From positions 62,001-126,000 of the forward strand of contig JAHBTN010000006.1 in the NCBI GenBank assembly GCA_019638575.1: a DNA stretch of 64,000 bases, given 5' to 3'. Source of the stretch: Ferruginibacter sp. GTDB taxonomy: Bacteria; Bacteroidota; Bacteroidia; Chitinophagales; Chitinophagaceae. The position numbers and the translations under genes were made by a program. This document shows positions 1 through 9,157 of the stretch, one piece after another (within the stretch, counting starts at the first letter, position 1; the number at the start of each line of letters is the position of its first letter). The notes beneath the pieces are model-generated. The model saw nothing but the letters and a program-made list of their open reading frames with translations, was not told the DNA's origin and made no database searches.

Positions 1-305
1 AATTAAAAAAACACATCAAAGGCGTATCATTTAACGGTGATACTCTTGGCAGAAGTTTATATACAGTACTGAGTGCAGGTTTTCCAAAAACAGAAAAATC
101 GGAAATGATATTATTTAACCTCGATATAAATAATATTTGTGCCAGCGGTGGTAGCGCCTGTACAAGCGGTGCCGACCAGGGGAGCCATGTTATTCGTGCC
201 ATCAATAATAATCCCAACCAGGTTACGGTGCGTTTTAGTTTTAGTAAGCATAATACAAAGGCAGAGGTTGATACAGTAGTTTCAAAATTAAAAGAACTGG
301 TTTAA
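1..305 (+). CDS. Cysteine desulfurase, C-terminal end (partial, cut by window start)
   Basis: The frame is open from base 3 and the gene begins before the window. The visible ~100 residues are the C-terminal domain of a PLP-dependent NifS/IscS-type cysteine desulfurase, which takes sulfur from cysteine for Fe-S clusters and thiolated tRNA. The diagnostic part is the mobile catalytic loop, read as CASGGSACTSG, with the persulfide-forming cysteine in SACTSG, followed by the typical end VTVRFSFSKHNTKAEVD. The PLP-binding lysine lies outside the window. It converges on the TPR gene with only 4 bases between stop codons. Family is secure; IscS, NifS or SufS subtype cannot be told from this fragment. 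Confidence 0.88.
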   Translation, partial: LKKHIKGVSFNGDTLGRSLYTVLSAGFPKTEKSEMILFNLDINNICASGGSACTSGADQGSHVIRAINNNPNQVTVRFSFSKHNTKAEVDTVVSKLKELV

Positions 306-309
306 CGTT

Positions 310-1335
310 TTAGTTTCTTTTATAAGCGATATACCAGTTGGAAAAATCCATATACTTTTTATTGTTATCCTGTAACCAGGTATAAACCAAATTATCTTTT
401 TTTGCCTGGTTAATATAATAACAGAATGTTTCTGTATGGCCGGCATCGTTAAGTGCATTATAAAAGCCAACATAAAAATCCCACCAAAAACCTTTATTTT
501 CTTTTTTTAATTCGCCCAGCATCGAAAACAATGATTTCATATTTTCAGCCAGTAGCTCATATTTTGATTTGCCTTTATTAGCTTCATTATAGTTTGACGA
601 TTGCATTAATGACAACATTAAATCGGCAGAGCTAAACTCTTCATCTTTTTTTGAAAAGGGCACTGTTATATTTACACCGCTGCTATCATTATTTTTTACA
701 TGTTTGTTTAATTCATCTTCGTATAATGCCAATGCACTTTCGGCTCTTTTTCCGGTAGGCTCCAGCATTAAAAAATTACCAAGCGCTAAAATGCTTTTTA
801 TGCGGTTGCCTTGTACACTCATACTGTAGCCAAGTAATAAGTGGCTACTTGCATGCGACGGGTTTATTTTCAGGCCTTTCATCAATGCATTATCGGCATC
901 TTTGTATTCTTTAAGGTTAAATGCAGTTAAGGCCAGGTTGTAATACAGCAGGCTGTTGTTTGTATATTTCTTAATTCCTTCTTTATATGTTTTTAATGCC
1001 TGTGTATGTTTGCCAGATTCATCAAGTATAGATCCTTTTAGGATATATGCCTGGTCAACATATCCTTTGTTGGCTGCAATCACTTTATTGCAATAAGTTA
1101 ATGATTCATCGTATTTTTTATAGGCATAATAAGTTGATGCTAATTCATAATTGGCTTGTTGCGAATTTTTGTCAATCTTAAGGGCCTGTTTATATTTTTC
1201 AATTGCTCCGCTGTAATCGCCCCTGTCGTGCAGTTTCACACCTTCGGCTATCAAATTTGCAACGGTGTTTTGCTGAGCAAATACTACTGTAATTGAAAAA
1301 ATAAAACATAAGGCCAAGCCAACAATCTTTTTCAT
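310..1335 (-). CDS. Secreted TPR-repeat protein
   Basis: About 341 residues with an N-terminal signal peptide (MKKIVGLALCF... ending near VFAQQ). I chose the MKKI start; a second ATG two codons upstream (1341) is equally possible. Residues ~25-210 form at least five tetratricopeptide repeats (for example GDYSGAIEKYKQALKIDKN and YYNLALTAFNLKEYKDADNA). The C-terminal ~120 residues are not recognisable. TPR arrays mediate protein-protein contacts, here presumably in the periplasm or at the outer membrane. It follows the 172-codon gene by 3-9 bases, so the two are very likely cotranscribed. Specific function unknown. Confidence 0.85.
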   Translation of the reverse strand: MKKIVGLALCFIFSITVVFAQQNTVANLIAEGVKLHDRGDYSGAIEKYKQALKIDKNSQQANYELASTYYAYKKYDESLTYCNKVIAANKGYVDQAYILKGSILDESGKHTQALKTYKEGIKKYTNNSLLYYNLALTAFNLKEYKDADNALMKGLKINPSHASSHLLLGYSMSVQGNRIKSILALGNFLMLEPTGKRAESALALYEDELNKHVKNNDSSGVNITVPFSKKDEEFSSADLMLSLMQSSNYNEANKGKSKYELLAENMKSLFSMLGELKKENKGFWWDFYVGFYNALNDAGHTETFCYYINQAKKDNLVYTWLQDNNKKYMDFSNWYIAYKRN

Positions 1336-1344
1336 GTACATTTT

Positions 1345-1824
1345 TTAGTTTGTCAGTACTGCATTTTCTTCAAGTTTTTTCCTAAACTTCTTTTTAAGAT
1401 TAAATTTATTGGCCGGCTTATTGCAATAATCCAGCACCATCCTGCAAGCATTTTTTTCTACAGTAAGTGCATCGGCAGGGTTTTGTTTATGCTCCAGGTT
1501 GTATTTGGCCATAGCAGCAATAAACAGGCTAAGCAGGTTAATATTACTTCTTATATATTCAGCAACATTTTGCATGTAAAAATTATATTTTTTTGTCCCC
1601 GATACCCAATCGGCCAAAAACTTTACAGCATTTTGCCTGCTAATACTTTCGGCATCAAATGTGGTTGTTAAAATATAATTGGCGGCAGATAAAGCAAAAG
1701 GTTCGGTTTCAATATAATCCGATGGCTTTTCCAGTTTTATATCCTGGTAAGGATAAATGGTTTGGCCAACAGAAACCCTCCCGGCACATATCAAAAGAAA
1801 GATGAGAAATATCCTGTTCATCAT
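1345..1824 (-). CDS. Hypothetical exported protein, TPR-gene partner
   Basis: Not a family I recognise. I place the start at the internal MMNRIF, giving ~159 residues; the frame is open to 1863 but that would put 13 unlikely residues before the signal peptide. The N-terminus MMNRIFLIFLLICAG...VGQ is a hydrophobic signal sequence. The mature part is about 130 residues, mostly helical in character, ending in a lysine-rich segment (FNLKKKFRKKLEE). It sits directly upstream of the TPR gene on the same strand with 3-9 bases between, suggesting one operon and possibly a shared envelope role. Confidence 0.7.
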   Translation of the reverse strand: MMNRIFLIFLLICAGRVSVGQTIYPYQDIKLEKPSDYIETEPFALSAANYILTTTFDAESISRQNAVKFLADWVSGTKKYNFYMQNVAEYIRSNINLLSLFIAAMAKYNLEHKQNPADALTVEKNACRMVLDYCNKPANKFNLKKKFRKKLEENAVLTN

Positions 1825-2095
1825 TTTAAAAAATAAGATGCCGGTAAAAAATTGTAACAGCAATCTGTAAAAATAAATTATACCGGCAATTAAAATTACG
1901 GAGAATATCCTTTTAAAACTTTTTTGAAATTAGAAGTGATGTGAAAGCAGATTTTTAATAGTGTGAGGAAATGGACGATTATTTCAATAACATTTCAACA
2001 ACATTTAATCACAGTAACTTTATACCAAACAAATTACTTTATATTATTAAAACATAATGTAAGGTTATATATTATCCAACTTAAACTATCTAATT

Positions 2096-2515
2096 ATGGA
2101 ATTCGAGTATGAACAAACAGAGTTTTCAAAATCTCTTTTAGCCGGCCTGTTTGCCGGTATTACCGCCACCGTGTTGTGCTTACTGTATAATGCAATTATA
2201 AGATACAGTATTGGTTTTCACCTGTCGGAAATGATAAATGTTTCTACCATTATTTTTGCCATGCTGATACTGGCTACACTGGCAGGTATAGTTTATTACT
2301 TTTTTCGGCATTACATAAAAAAAGGCGGATTAATTTTCCAGGCATTAAGTGTATTAATAACTGTTTTATTGGTTATTGGCACCCAGTCTGTACAAAGGTC
2401 ATCAATACCTTCGTTAACAATTGAGTTCCGGGAGCTTTTAACAGGTATCATCATCATCACAGCACTTTGCGTGGTTTTTATTATACCTTATTTGTATAAA
2501 CATGAAATAGTTTAG
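2096..2515 (+). CDS. Small integral membrane protein, four predicted TM segments
   Basis: A 139-residue protein with four hydrophobic stretches at about residues 15-37, 45-67, 76-97 and 112-133, and a short charged N-terminus (MEFEYEQTEFSK). The topology resembles small Bacteroidota membrane proteins of unknown function. There is no catalytic motif I can name. A 232-base gap precedes it and a strong hairpin terminator follows at 2623-2657, so it is probably a single-gene unit. Coding status is supported by length, hydrophobic pattern and absence of a better ORF on the other strand. Confidence 0.7.
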   Translation: MEFEYEQTEFSKSLLAGLFAGITATVLCLLYNAIIRYSIGFHLSEMINVSTIIFAMLILATLAGIVYYFFRHYIKKGGLIFQALSVLITVLLVIGTQSVQRSSIPSLTIEFRELLTGIIIITALCVVFIIPYLYKHEIV

Positions 2516-2622
2516 CCGTAATATGGAGCATGCATTAATGATATTACAGTAATGCTGTCAATTAATGTTTGGTTCATAGATATAGTGACTGCCTTTTATA
2601 CTGCAAGAATTTTTCTAAATAG

Positions 2623-2657
2623 AAAACGGGATGCTTTTTACTGCATCCCGTTTTTTT
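2623..2657. terminator. Bidirectional intrinsic terminator
   Basis: Perfect 12-bp stem: AAAACGGGATGC at 2623-2634 pairs with GCATCCCGTTTT at 2643-2654 around an 8-base loop. Seven T follow the GC-rich part on the + strand, and the A-rich left arm supplies the U tract on the - strand. It lies between convergent genes (membrane protein at 2515, M13 peptidase ending at 2672) and can serve both. Confidence 0.85.
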
Positions 2658-2671
2658 ATTTACAATTTCTA

Positions 2672-4696
2672 TCACCAAATTTTTATTCTTTTATCCGGCG
2701 CTTTGTACATGGCATCGCCGGGTTTTACATTAAAGGCTTTATAAAAAGCATCCATATTGGTTAAGGGGCCATTACTGCGGTACATACCCGGTGAGTGGTT
2801 GTCGGTAAGTATACGTTGTGCTGCTGCTTCGGGTAAAATATTATTTCGCCATATCTGGCTCCAGTTTAAAAAGAAACGCTGATCGGGTGTAAACCCATCA
2901 ATCTTTTTATTGCTTTTGCCTTCTTTAGTATTTTTAAATGCTTCGTAAGCTATGCTTAAACCACCAAGGTCGGCCAGGTTTTCGCCAAGCGTTAACCTGC
3001 CATTTACATGCAAAGTATCAAGAATGGTGTAAGCATCATATTGTTTTACTACTTCATCGGCACGTTTTTTAAACTCATCGGCATCGGCCTTGGTCCACCA
3101 ATCGTTGAGGTTACCATCAGCATCAAATTGCCTTCCCTGGTCATCAAAACCATGTGTCATCTCGTGGCCTATTACTGCGCCAATGCCTCCATAATTAATA
3201 GCATCATCCGCTTTAAAATCAAAAAATGGTAAGCGTAAAATACCTGCCGGAAAAACAATTTCATTTTTTTGAGGACTGTAATACGCATTTACAGTAGGTG
3301 GCGTCATTCCCCATTCAGTTTTATCAATTGGTTTGCCCAGTTTGTTGATATTGTAATTATAATGCCATTGGTTGCAACGGCGTACATTACCCAGGAAATC
3401 GTCTCTTTTCATTACAAGCCCATCATAGTTTTTCCATTTATCCGGAAAGCCAATTTTTTCTACAAACGCATGTAATTTAGCTAATGCACGCTGTTTGGTT
3501 TCGGTGCTCATCCAGTCTAATTTTCTAATTCGGTTGTCAAAAGTTTGCTCCAGGTTTTTAACCAGCTCCAGCATACGCACTTTAGCTGCCTGGTTAAAAT
3601 ATTTATCTACATATAACTGGCCCAGCAGGTCGCCCAGTTGCCTGTCAACCAAACTGCTCATGCGCTGCCAGCGTGGGGTTTGTTGTTTTTGGCCGCTAAG
3701 CGCCTGGTTAAATAAAAAGTTTGCTTTTACAAAATCGCTGCTCAGGTAGGGCGCAGCATCTTTCATCACATTCCATTGCAGGTAAATTTTCCAGTCTTCT
3801 AAAGGCACAGCGCTTAATAACGAATCTACAACCTTCATAAAATTGGGGTTACTAACAACCATGTTGTCAACTTTGGTTTTATAACCAAGCTGTGGTAATA
3901 TATCCTGCCAGTTTAAATTAGGTGTTATAGCAGTTAAGCCTGCAATAGAAAATTTGTTATAAAGTTTTTCGGGGTTTCGCATTTCTACACGGCTCATCTG
4001 TGCGTTTGCTAAAGCAGTTTCTATGTGTATGATGGAAAAAGAATTTGCCAGTGCCCTGTATTCTTCCAATCCGCAAAGCGAAAAAAGTTTTGCAATATAG
4101 GCTGCATACTCGGTACGTATTTTTGAACTGCGGGCATCACTTTTTAAATAATAGTCCCGGTCGGGCAAGGTAGTGCCGCCCTGGCCTATGTTGATGATAT
4201 ATTGTGTAACATTTTTTGCATCCTGCCCAACACCAATGCGGTACAAAGGCGAGCTGATGGAATTGGCACGTAAATAATTTAAGTAAGTTAATACCTGTGC
4301 TTTTGATGCAAGGTCTTTTATTGCATCCAGGTAGGGTTTTATAGGTTGATAACCCAGTTTTTCAATAGTGATGCTGTCCATGCCACTGGCATAAAAATCG
4401 CCTACCCGTTTCATTATATCATTCTCTCCGGGGTTTTTTGCTGCATCTTCCAACAGGCCTTTTAATGCCTGCGAACTTTCCTCGCCTAAGGCATCAAAGC
4501 TGCCCCATCTTGTTTTTGATGCAGGCACCGGTGTATTTTTTATCCAGTTACCATTGGCATACAGGTAAAAATTATCGCCGGGTTTTACCGACAGGTCCAT
4601 ATTGGCTACATCAATAAATTTTGTTGTTTGGGCATTGGTAGTAATAACTGCAAGCATCAATCCGGCAGCTACTATACATTTCACAATCCTGGTCAT
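2672..4696 (-). CDS. M13 family zinc metallopeptidase (PepO/neprilysin-like)
   Basis: About 674 residues from the MTRIVK start, which precedes a clean signal peptide ending at TNAQ; the frame is open to 4744 but that start adds 16 polar residues ahead of the signal. The gluzincin motif HEMTH is at about residues 511-515, the third zinc ligand is the glutamate of GENLADLGG (about 572), and the substrate-binding NAYYSP motif lies just before. Length and order match full-size M13 oligopeptidases, which cut peptides in the periplasm or at the cell surface. No neighbour suggests a specific substrate. A terminator at 2623-2654 follows the gene. Confidence 0.93.
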   Translation of the reverse strand: MTRIVKCIVAAGLMLAVITTNAQTTKFIDVANMDLSVKPGDNFYLYANGNWIKNTPVPASKTRWGSFDALGEESSQALKGLLEDAAKNPGENDIMKRVGDFYASGMDSITIEKLGYQPIKPYLDAIKDLASKAQVLTYLNYLRANSISSPLYRIGVGQDAKNVTQYIINIGQGGTTLPDRDYYLKSDARSSKIRTEYAAYIAKLFSLCGLEEYRALANSFSIIHIETALANAQMSRVEMRNPEKLYNKFSIAGLTAITPNLNWQDILPQLGYKTKVDNMVVSNPNFMKVVDSLLSAVPLEDWKIYLQWNVMKDAAPYLSSDFVKANFLFNQALSGQKQQTPRWQRMSSLVDRQLGDLLGQLYVDKYFNQAAKVRMLELVKNLEQTFDNRIRKLDWMSTETKQRALAKLHAFVEKIGFPDKWKNYDGLVMKRDDFLGNVRRCNQWHYNYNINKLGKPIDKTEWGMTPPTVNAYYSPQKNEIVFPAGILRLPFFDFKADDAINYGGIGAVIGHEMTHGFDDQGRQFDADGNLNDWWTKADADEFKKRADEVVKQYDAYTILDTLHVNGRLTLGENLADLGGLSIAYEAFKNTKEGKSNKKIDGFTPDQRFFLNWSQIWRNNILPEAAAQRILTDNHSPGMYRSNGPLTNMDAFYKAFNVKPGDAMYKAPDKRIKIW

Positions 4697-4825
4697 AGAT
4701 TTCTTTTTTGAAATTAAAAATAATGATACATGGGTAAACTGCATCTTATATATATGTTAACGATAAAGGTTTTATGCATTTCATTAAAACAGGCATGTAG
4801 GTATTGATTTTGGCAACTTAATTTT

Positions 4826-5341
4826 TTATGATGTTGCCAATTGGGGTAATCGTTTTACCAGCCAGCTATTTTTTAAAGGGATAATCCAGTTTTGTAATAA
4901 ATCTTTTTTTGTATTTACTGTATTATTGAAGTACAACGTATCTGCATTGATAAAATTGTTGTTAACTGCATATTCAAGCTGGTTTAATGGAAGCAGTTCA
5001 ATTTTATCTTTCAATACAAATGCAAGTGTTTCCCGGTTAAACATCTGCACATTATATTTTTGTTCAATTGTTTTAACCAGCCTCACCGAACTGTCGGTAC
5101 TGCATCCGCTGATGACGGTGGCGGTTTCATCGGCCATAATAATGATGAACCGGCCAAACAATAAGCCGGCAAATCCTTTTACATCATCGCCATGGCTTTT
5201 CCAGTTAGCAGCAAAGTCGTTCAGCATCTCTTCCATTTGCAACGCTTCGCTTATATGAAACAATCTGCTGCTTTGATAAATCCAAACTCTTGAGTTATCA
5301 TCAAAATCTGAAGGTAGATGTTCTGTAAAATTGAGGTCCAT
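4826..5341 (-). CDS. Conserved Bacteroidota protein (often mislabelled ABC transporter ATPase)
   Basis: A 171-residue soluble protein. The segments SRVWIYQSSRLF near the start and GCSTDSSVRLVKTIEQKY in the middle match a small family conserved across Bacteroidota that I recall from genome annotations. Databases often call it ABC transporter ATPase, but I see no Walker A, Walker B or signature motif, so that label is not supported. It lies 27 bases downstream of the cysteine-rich Fe-S gene and is probably cotranscribed with it. Function unknown. Confidence 0.82.
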   Translation of the reverse strand: MDLNFTEHLPSDFDDNSRVWIYQSSRLFHISEALQMEEMLNDFAANWKSHGDDVKGFAGLLFGRFIIIMADETATVISGCSTDSSVRLVKTIEQKYNVQMFNRETLAFVLKDKIELLPLNQLEYAVNNNFINADTLYFNNTVNTKKDLLQNWIIPLKNSWLVKRLPQLATS

Positions 5342-5368
5342 ATTTGTAATGAAAAATTTTAAAATTTT

Positions 5369-6148
5369 TTATTGCATAGATGCTGCAACCAGTTCAGCAA
5401 TATCCATCACCTGTACATCATCTTCTTTGTTGCTGTTTTTAACACCATCTGTAAGCATAGTGTTACAAAACGGGCAGGCGGCAGCAATTACATTGGCACC
5501 GGTTGCAATGGCTTCATTGGTGCGTTCAATATTAATCCTTATATCGCCTTTTTCTTCTTCCTTAAACATTTGAGCTCCACCAGCGCCACAACAAAGCCCG
5601 TTGCTTTTGCAACGTTTCATTTCAATTAATGAAACATCCAGCGCTTCTAATACTTTTCGGGGAGCTTCATAAATGTTGTTGGCACGGCCCAGGTAGCAAC
5701 TATCGTGGTAAGTAATTTTTTTGCCTTTAAATGTTCCGCCACCCGCCATTGTTATTTTTCCTTCATCTATTAATTGCTGTAAAAATGTAGCGTGATGAAT
5801 TACTTCATAATTACCGCCCAGCTCAGGATATTCATTTTTAAAAATATTAAAACAATGTGGGCAGGCTGTTACTATTTTCTTAATGCCATATCCATTTAAT
5901 ATTTGAATGTTTTGGTATGCCATCATCTGAAACATAAATTCGTTACCGGCCCTGCGGGCAGGATCGCCATTGCACATTTCTTCTTTGCCTAAAATGGCAT
6001 AGTTGATGCCAACCTTATGAAGTATGGTTACAAATGCCTTTGTTATTTTTTGTGCCCGCTGATCAAAACTTCCGGCACATCCCACCCAAAATAAAACTTC
6101 GGGGCTTTGGCCATTTGCCGCCATTTGGGCCATAGTAGGTACCTGCAT
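5369..6148 (-). CDS. (Fe-S)-binding protein with two cysteine-rich CCG domains
   Basis: 259 residues carrying two CCG (heterodisulfide-reductase HdrB / LutA / GlpC type) domains. The cysteine clusters are ACPHC, HDSCYLGR, CKSNGLCCGAGG and ACPFCNTM, plus WVGCAG near the start. Such proteins bind an Fe-S cluster and pass electrons between a dehydrogenase or flavoprotein and the respiratory chain; partners in related genomes are often ferredoxin-like or lactate/glycolate-oxidation subunits. No ferredoxin-domain partner gene is in the window. It is first in an operon with the 171-residue conserved protein. Exact electron donor unknown. Confidence 0.88.
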   Translation of the reverse strand: MQVPTMAQMAANGQSPEVLFWVGCAGSFDQRAQKITKAFVTILHKVGINYAILGKEEMCNGDPARRAGNEFMFQMMAYQNIQILNGYGIKKIVTACPHCFNIFKNEYPELGGNYEVIHHATFLQQLIDEGKITMAGGGTFKGKKITYHDSCYLGRANNIYEAPRKVLEALDVSLIEMKRCKSNGLCCGAGGAQMFKEEEKGDIRINIERTNEAIATGANVIAAACPFCNTMLTDGVKNSNKEDDVQVMDIAELVAASMQ

Positions 6149-6240
6149 AATATTATCTTAATTTGGTATGATAAGATAAAACAAAAATAAGTTATTGCAT
6201 ATTCTTTGGCAAAGTTCCTTTTGGACATATACATTTTAAA

Positions 6241-6248
6241 TATCTTCG
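6241..6248 (+). promoter_or_regulatory. Candidate -7 promoter element for the ATP-grasp gene
   Basis: TATCTTCG, one mismatch from the Bacteroidota -7 consensus TAnnTTTG, with a TTTTGG stretch about 17 bases upstream as a possible -33 element. The GTG start is at 6265, leaving a short leader. Inferred from consensus only. Confidence 0.4.
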
Positions 6249-6264
6249 CAGCAATCATATATAA

Positions 6265-7311
6265 GTGAAAAATATCTTACACCGAATTACAAACTGGGAA
6301 GCCTGGCCATTTAAATTATTATATGCACCCATTGCACCGGTATGGCTTTGGTATATGCTTAAATCCCGTTCGGTTTGGTTTTTTACTCCCAGCAATCCCA
6401 AGATAACTTTTGGCGGTATGGATGGAGAACCCAAAAAAGAAATGTACAAGCTGCTACCCAAAAACTTTTATCCCGCAACTTTTAATGTATTGCCGCAGCA
6501 GGATTTTGAAACGGCCCTGGATGGTTTGCAAAAAAGCGGCATTCAATATCCATTTATTGTAAAGCCCGAAGTGGGTTGCCAGGGAATTTTATTTAGAAAA
6601 ATAAATACACAGGCCGAGTTTAAAAATTACCATGAGAAGGTACCCGTTGAATATATTGTACAGGCGTTGGTAAGTTACCCAATGGAAGTAAGTGTGTTTT
6701 ATATCCGGCACCCGCTGCAGGAAAAAGGAAGGATAACCGGTTTTTTACATAAGATACCGTTGCAGGTAATTGGTAATGGAACCGACACTTTGGAAGCATT
6801 GGTGAAACAGCATCCCAAAGGTAAAAAGCGTGTGACTGAATTATATAATAAACATAATGAACGCTGGCACCATGTATTGCCAGCCGGTGAAAAATATATG
6901 CTAAGTTATGCGGCTAACCATAACCGTGGCGCTCATTTTATTGATTTAAAAGAGCATATTGATGACAAACTGCTTGCTATTTTTGATAAATTAAGTTTTA
7001 AGGTAGATGATTTTTTTTATGGCAGGTACGATATTATGTGCACAAATGTGGAAGACTTAAAGAACGAAAAAAATTTTACTATACTTGAATACAATGGCTG
7101 TGGCGCCGAGCCTAATCATTTTTATGATACAGGTTATACTTTAATAGGTGCATACAAGGAAATTTTAAAGCATTGGAAAGCGCTCTATCAAATTTGTAAA
7201 TATAATAGTAAGCAGGGTATTAAACCATGGCCTTTTAAAAAAGGTAAACTTTTTATTGCCCAAATTAAAACACACTATAAGTTAATAAGGCAGGCCGATG
7301 CAATGATTTAA
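6265..7311 (+). CDS. ATP-grasp domain protein
   Basis: 348 residues, starting with GTG. The region around residues 85-290 has an ATP-grasp layout: FIVKPEVGCQG (phosphate-binding/adenine segment), VEYIVQALV, and the acidic end FYGRYDIMC...ILEYNGCGAEPN, where D and E/N would bind Mg-ATP. ATP-grasp enzymes join a carboxylate to an amine, thiol or similar via an acyl phosphate. The N-terminal ~45 residues contain an aromatic, hydrophobic stretch (LLYAPIAPVWLWYML) suggesting membrane association. Substrate unknown; D-Ala-D-Ala ligase labels for such proteins are not justified from sequence. It converges on the polyketide operon but is on the opposite strand. Confidence 0.75.
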   Translation: MKNILHRITNWEAWPFKLLYAPIAPVWLWYMLKSRSVWFFTPSNPKITFGGMDGEPKKEMYKLLPKNFYPATFNVLPQQDFETALDGLQKSGIQYPFIVKPEVGCQGILFRKINTQAEFKNYHEKVPVEYIVQALVSYPMEVSVFYIRHPLQEKGRITGFLHKIPLQVIGNGTDTLEALVKQHPKGKKRVTELYNKHNERWHHVLPAGEKYMLSYAANHNRGAHFIDLKEHIDDKLLAIFDKLSFKVDDFFYGRYDIMCTNVEDLKNEKNFTILEYNGCGAEPNHFYDTGYTLIGAYKEILKHWKALYQICKYNSKQGIKPWPFKKGKLFIAQIKTHYKLIRQADAMI

Positions 7312-7317
7312 TAAAAA

Positions 7318-8457
7318 CTAAAAAGGCTGGCCGTGTGTTTGCCTGATGAGGCTTTTTGTAAGGAAAGGTAACTTTTTTAAAATGGCAACAAAAAAATTAG
7401 TGACCCAGGTTTTTCCAAAAAGCAATTGAATGCGCCTTCCATAACGCAACCTGTTTTCAAAATTTTTTTTCCAGGCCATGGTATACTTTGTTTCCAGTTG
7501 TTGCCTGCTAATTTTGTTTTTTAAAAAATCATCAACCAATAATGCCGCTATCTTGCTGCCATGCAAGGCCATGCTCATACCGTTGCCGCAAAGCGAGGTT
7601 ATCATACCGGCTGCATCGCCAATAAGTAATACATGGTTTTCAACCTGCGATTTTTTATTGAATGATATTTGTGAAATGGTAACCGGCGATTGGTACAGGA
7701 ACCGGCAGCCGGTAAAAATTTTTTTAAGATGCGGATTCTTATACAGGATTTCTTTTTCCATTTGCCGGATGGAGTTGTTGCAGTTTTTTAAGTTTTGTGC
7801 ATTGGTAAGATAGCAAAGGCAATACCTGTTGTCTTCTATTTTTGAAATACCACAATAACCGTCTTTAAAATTGTGTAAGGCGATAGTATCATGCGGATGG
7901 TTGATGCTGATATGGTATTTTACTGCGATGAAGTTATCGAGTTTGTTGGGTTTGCTGCTGATGAAAGGGCGGTTCCATTTTACATCAAGGTTACTTCGTT
8001 TGCCATAACTGCCGCAACATATACGGCAATTGAATTGTCCTGCTGTTGTTTGCAATCGAAAAAAATCATTGTTAAAATCAACATCATTTACTTTACAGTT
8101 TTCAAAAACCTGCACATTGTTTAATACGGCAATCTCTTTTAAACCGTTATCGAGTTTATAACGGCTGATGCCGAAACCGCCAAGCGGCAGGCTATGCTGC
8201 AACATGTTTCCATTGGGTGCACTTACCAAAAGTTTTTTTATGATGGGTAAGCCGGCGTCTGAAAGCGGATACCCAAGTTTTTGAATAAAGTTCCAGCTTT
8301 CGAGGCTTATGTATTCGCCACAAACTTTATGAAAAGGATAAGTTTCTTTTTCAAAAACCGCCACCTTATAACCAAGTTTAGCCAGTTGTATGGATAAGGC
8401 AAGCCCGGCTAATCCGCCGCCAATGATGCAGGAATCATATTGTTGTACTTTATTCAT
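7318..8457 (-). CDS. FAD-dependent oxidoreductase of the geranylgeranyl-reductase/hydroxylase type (type III PKS operon)
   Basis: 379 residues. The N-terminal dinucleotide fold reads CIIGGGLAGLALSIQLAKLG followed by VFEKE, and the second FAD motif VLLIGDAAGMITSLCGNGMS contains the GD of the p-hydroxybenzoate-hydroxylase superfamily. Such flavoproteins hydroxylate aromatic rings or reduce prenyl double bonds. It is the last gene of the four-gene operon and overlaps the methyltransferase gene by 8 bases, so its substrate is probably the operon's polyketide or prenylated product. Hydroxylase versus reductase cannot be decided by eye. Confidence 0.85.
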   Translation of the reverse strand: MNKVQQYDSCIIGGGLAGLALSIQLAKLGYKVAVFEKETYPFHKVCGEYISLESWNFIQKLGYPLSDAGLPIIKKLLVSAPNGNMLQHSLPLGGFGISRYKLDNGLKEIAVLNNVQVFENCKVNDVDFNNDFFRLQTTAGQFNCRICCGSYGKRSNLDVKWNRPFISSKPNKLDNFIAVKYHISINHPHDTIALHNFKDGYCGISKIEDNRYCLCYLTNAQNLKNCNNSIRQMEKEILYKNPHLKKIFTGCRFLYQSPVTISQISFNKKSQVENHVLLIGDAAGMITSLCGNGMSMALHGSKIAALLVDDFLKNKISRQQLETKYTMAWKKNFENRLRYGRRIQLLFGKTWVTNFFVAILKKLPFLTKSLIRQTHGQPF

Positions 8458-9157
8458 TTTTGCAGGTTACCAGGTGCCTGAAAGCCCAATGCCAGGTAAT
8501 TGAATAATTTTTAATACCGGCTTTTTTAAAAATATTTTCCCATTCTTTTTTTTTAAAGCCACGGGCTACCGATAAAGCTGCATCATTTTTTACCAGATAA
8601 GATTTAGAAAAAGCAGCAGTAATACATTTGATACTATAATAAGCCAGTATATGCCGGTGCAGGTCGTTTATAAAAAAGCCAGCAGATGCATTTGATTTCA
8701 TCCATTGCAGCATATAAACTAATTCTTCATCAGTAAAATGATGGCAAAAAAGCGATGAGAAAATGATATCGGGTTTTTGGTTTTTAAAATCTGCAAGCCT
8801 GTAGTCGGTTATCATCCAATCAGCATCAAGTTGTGGGTATTGCTGTTTTGCATACACAATACATTCGCTTTTAATATCGATACCTGTATAAGTTACAGAC
8901 AGTTTATTTTTTTTGCAAAAGTTATCAATAGTTTTCAGGTTATCGCCACCGCCACAGCCTATTTCGCAAATGTGTAATTTATTTTTATTGCTGATGCCTG
9001 TAATTATTTTTCTTAAACCTTTGATGGTAATGGCATGGCCGCCAAGCTTAGTGTTGATGATATTCAATTCATGCATGTTTTGCTTAATATCATCAAAAGG
9101 GATAGCAACATAATCCAGTAATTCTTTTTTGTACGATCTGTGTGAAAGGTTAATCAT
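8450..9157 (-). CDS. Class I SAM-dependent methyltransferase (type III PKS operon)
   Basis: 235 residues with the Rossmann-type SAM motif I CEIGCGGGDNL (about residues 74-84), an acidic motif II around TGIDIKSECI, and post-motif II DIIFSSLFCHHF. It overlaps the polyketide synthase gene by 8 bases and the flavoprotein gene by 8 bases, implying translational coupling. By context it methylates an oxygen or carbon of the type III PKS product. It is soluble, unlike the membrane-bound methyltransferases of some alkylresorcinol clusters. Confidence 0.87.
   Translation of the reverse strand: MINLSHRSYKKELLDYVAIPFDDIKQNMHELNIINTKLGGHAITIKGLRKIITGISNKNKLHICEIGCGGGDNLKTIDNFCKKNKLSVTYTGIDIKSECIVYAKQQYPQLDADWMITDYRLADFKNQKPDIIFSSLFCHHFTDEELVYMLQWMKSNASAGFFINDLHRHILAYYSIKCITAAFSKSYLVKNDAALSVARGFKKKEWENIFKKAGIKNYSITWHWAFRHLVTCKNE

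Noticed and set aside
4826-5341. ABC transporter ATPase label
   Set aside because: No Walker A, Walker B or ABC signature motif in 171 residues; kept as a conserved protein of unknown function.
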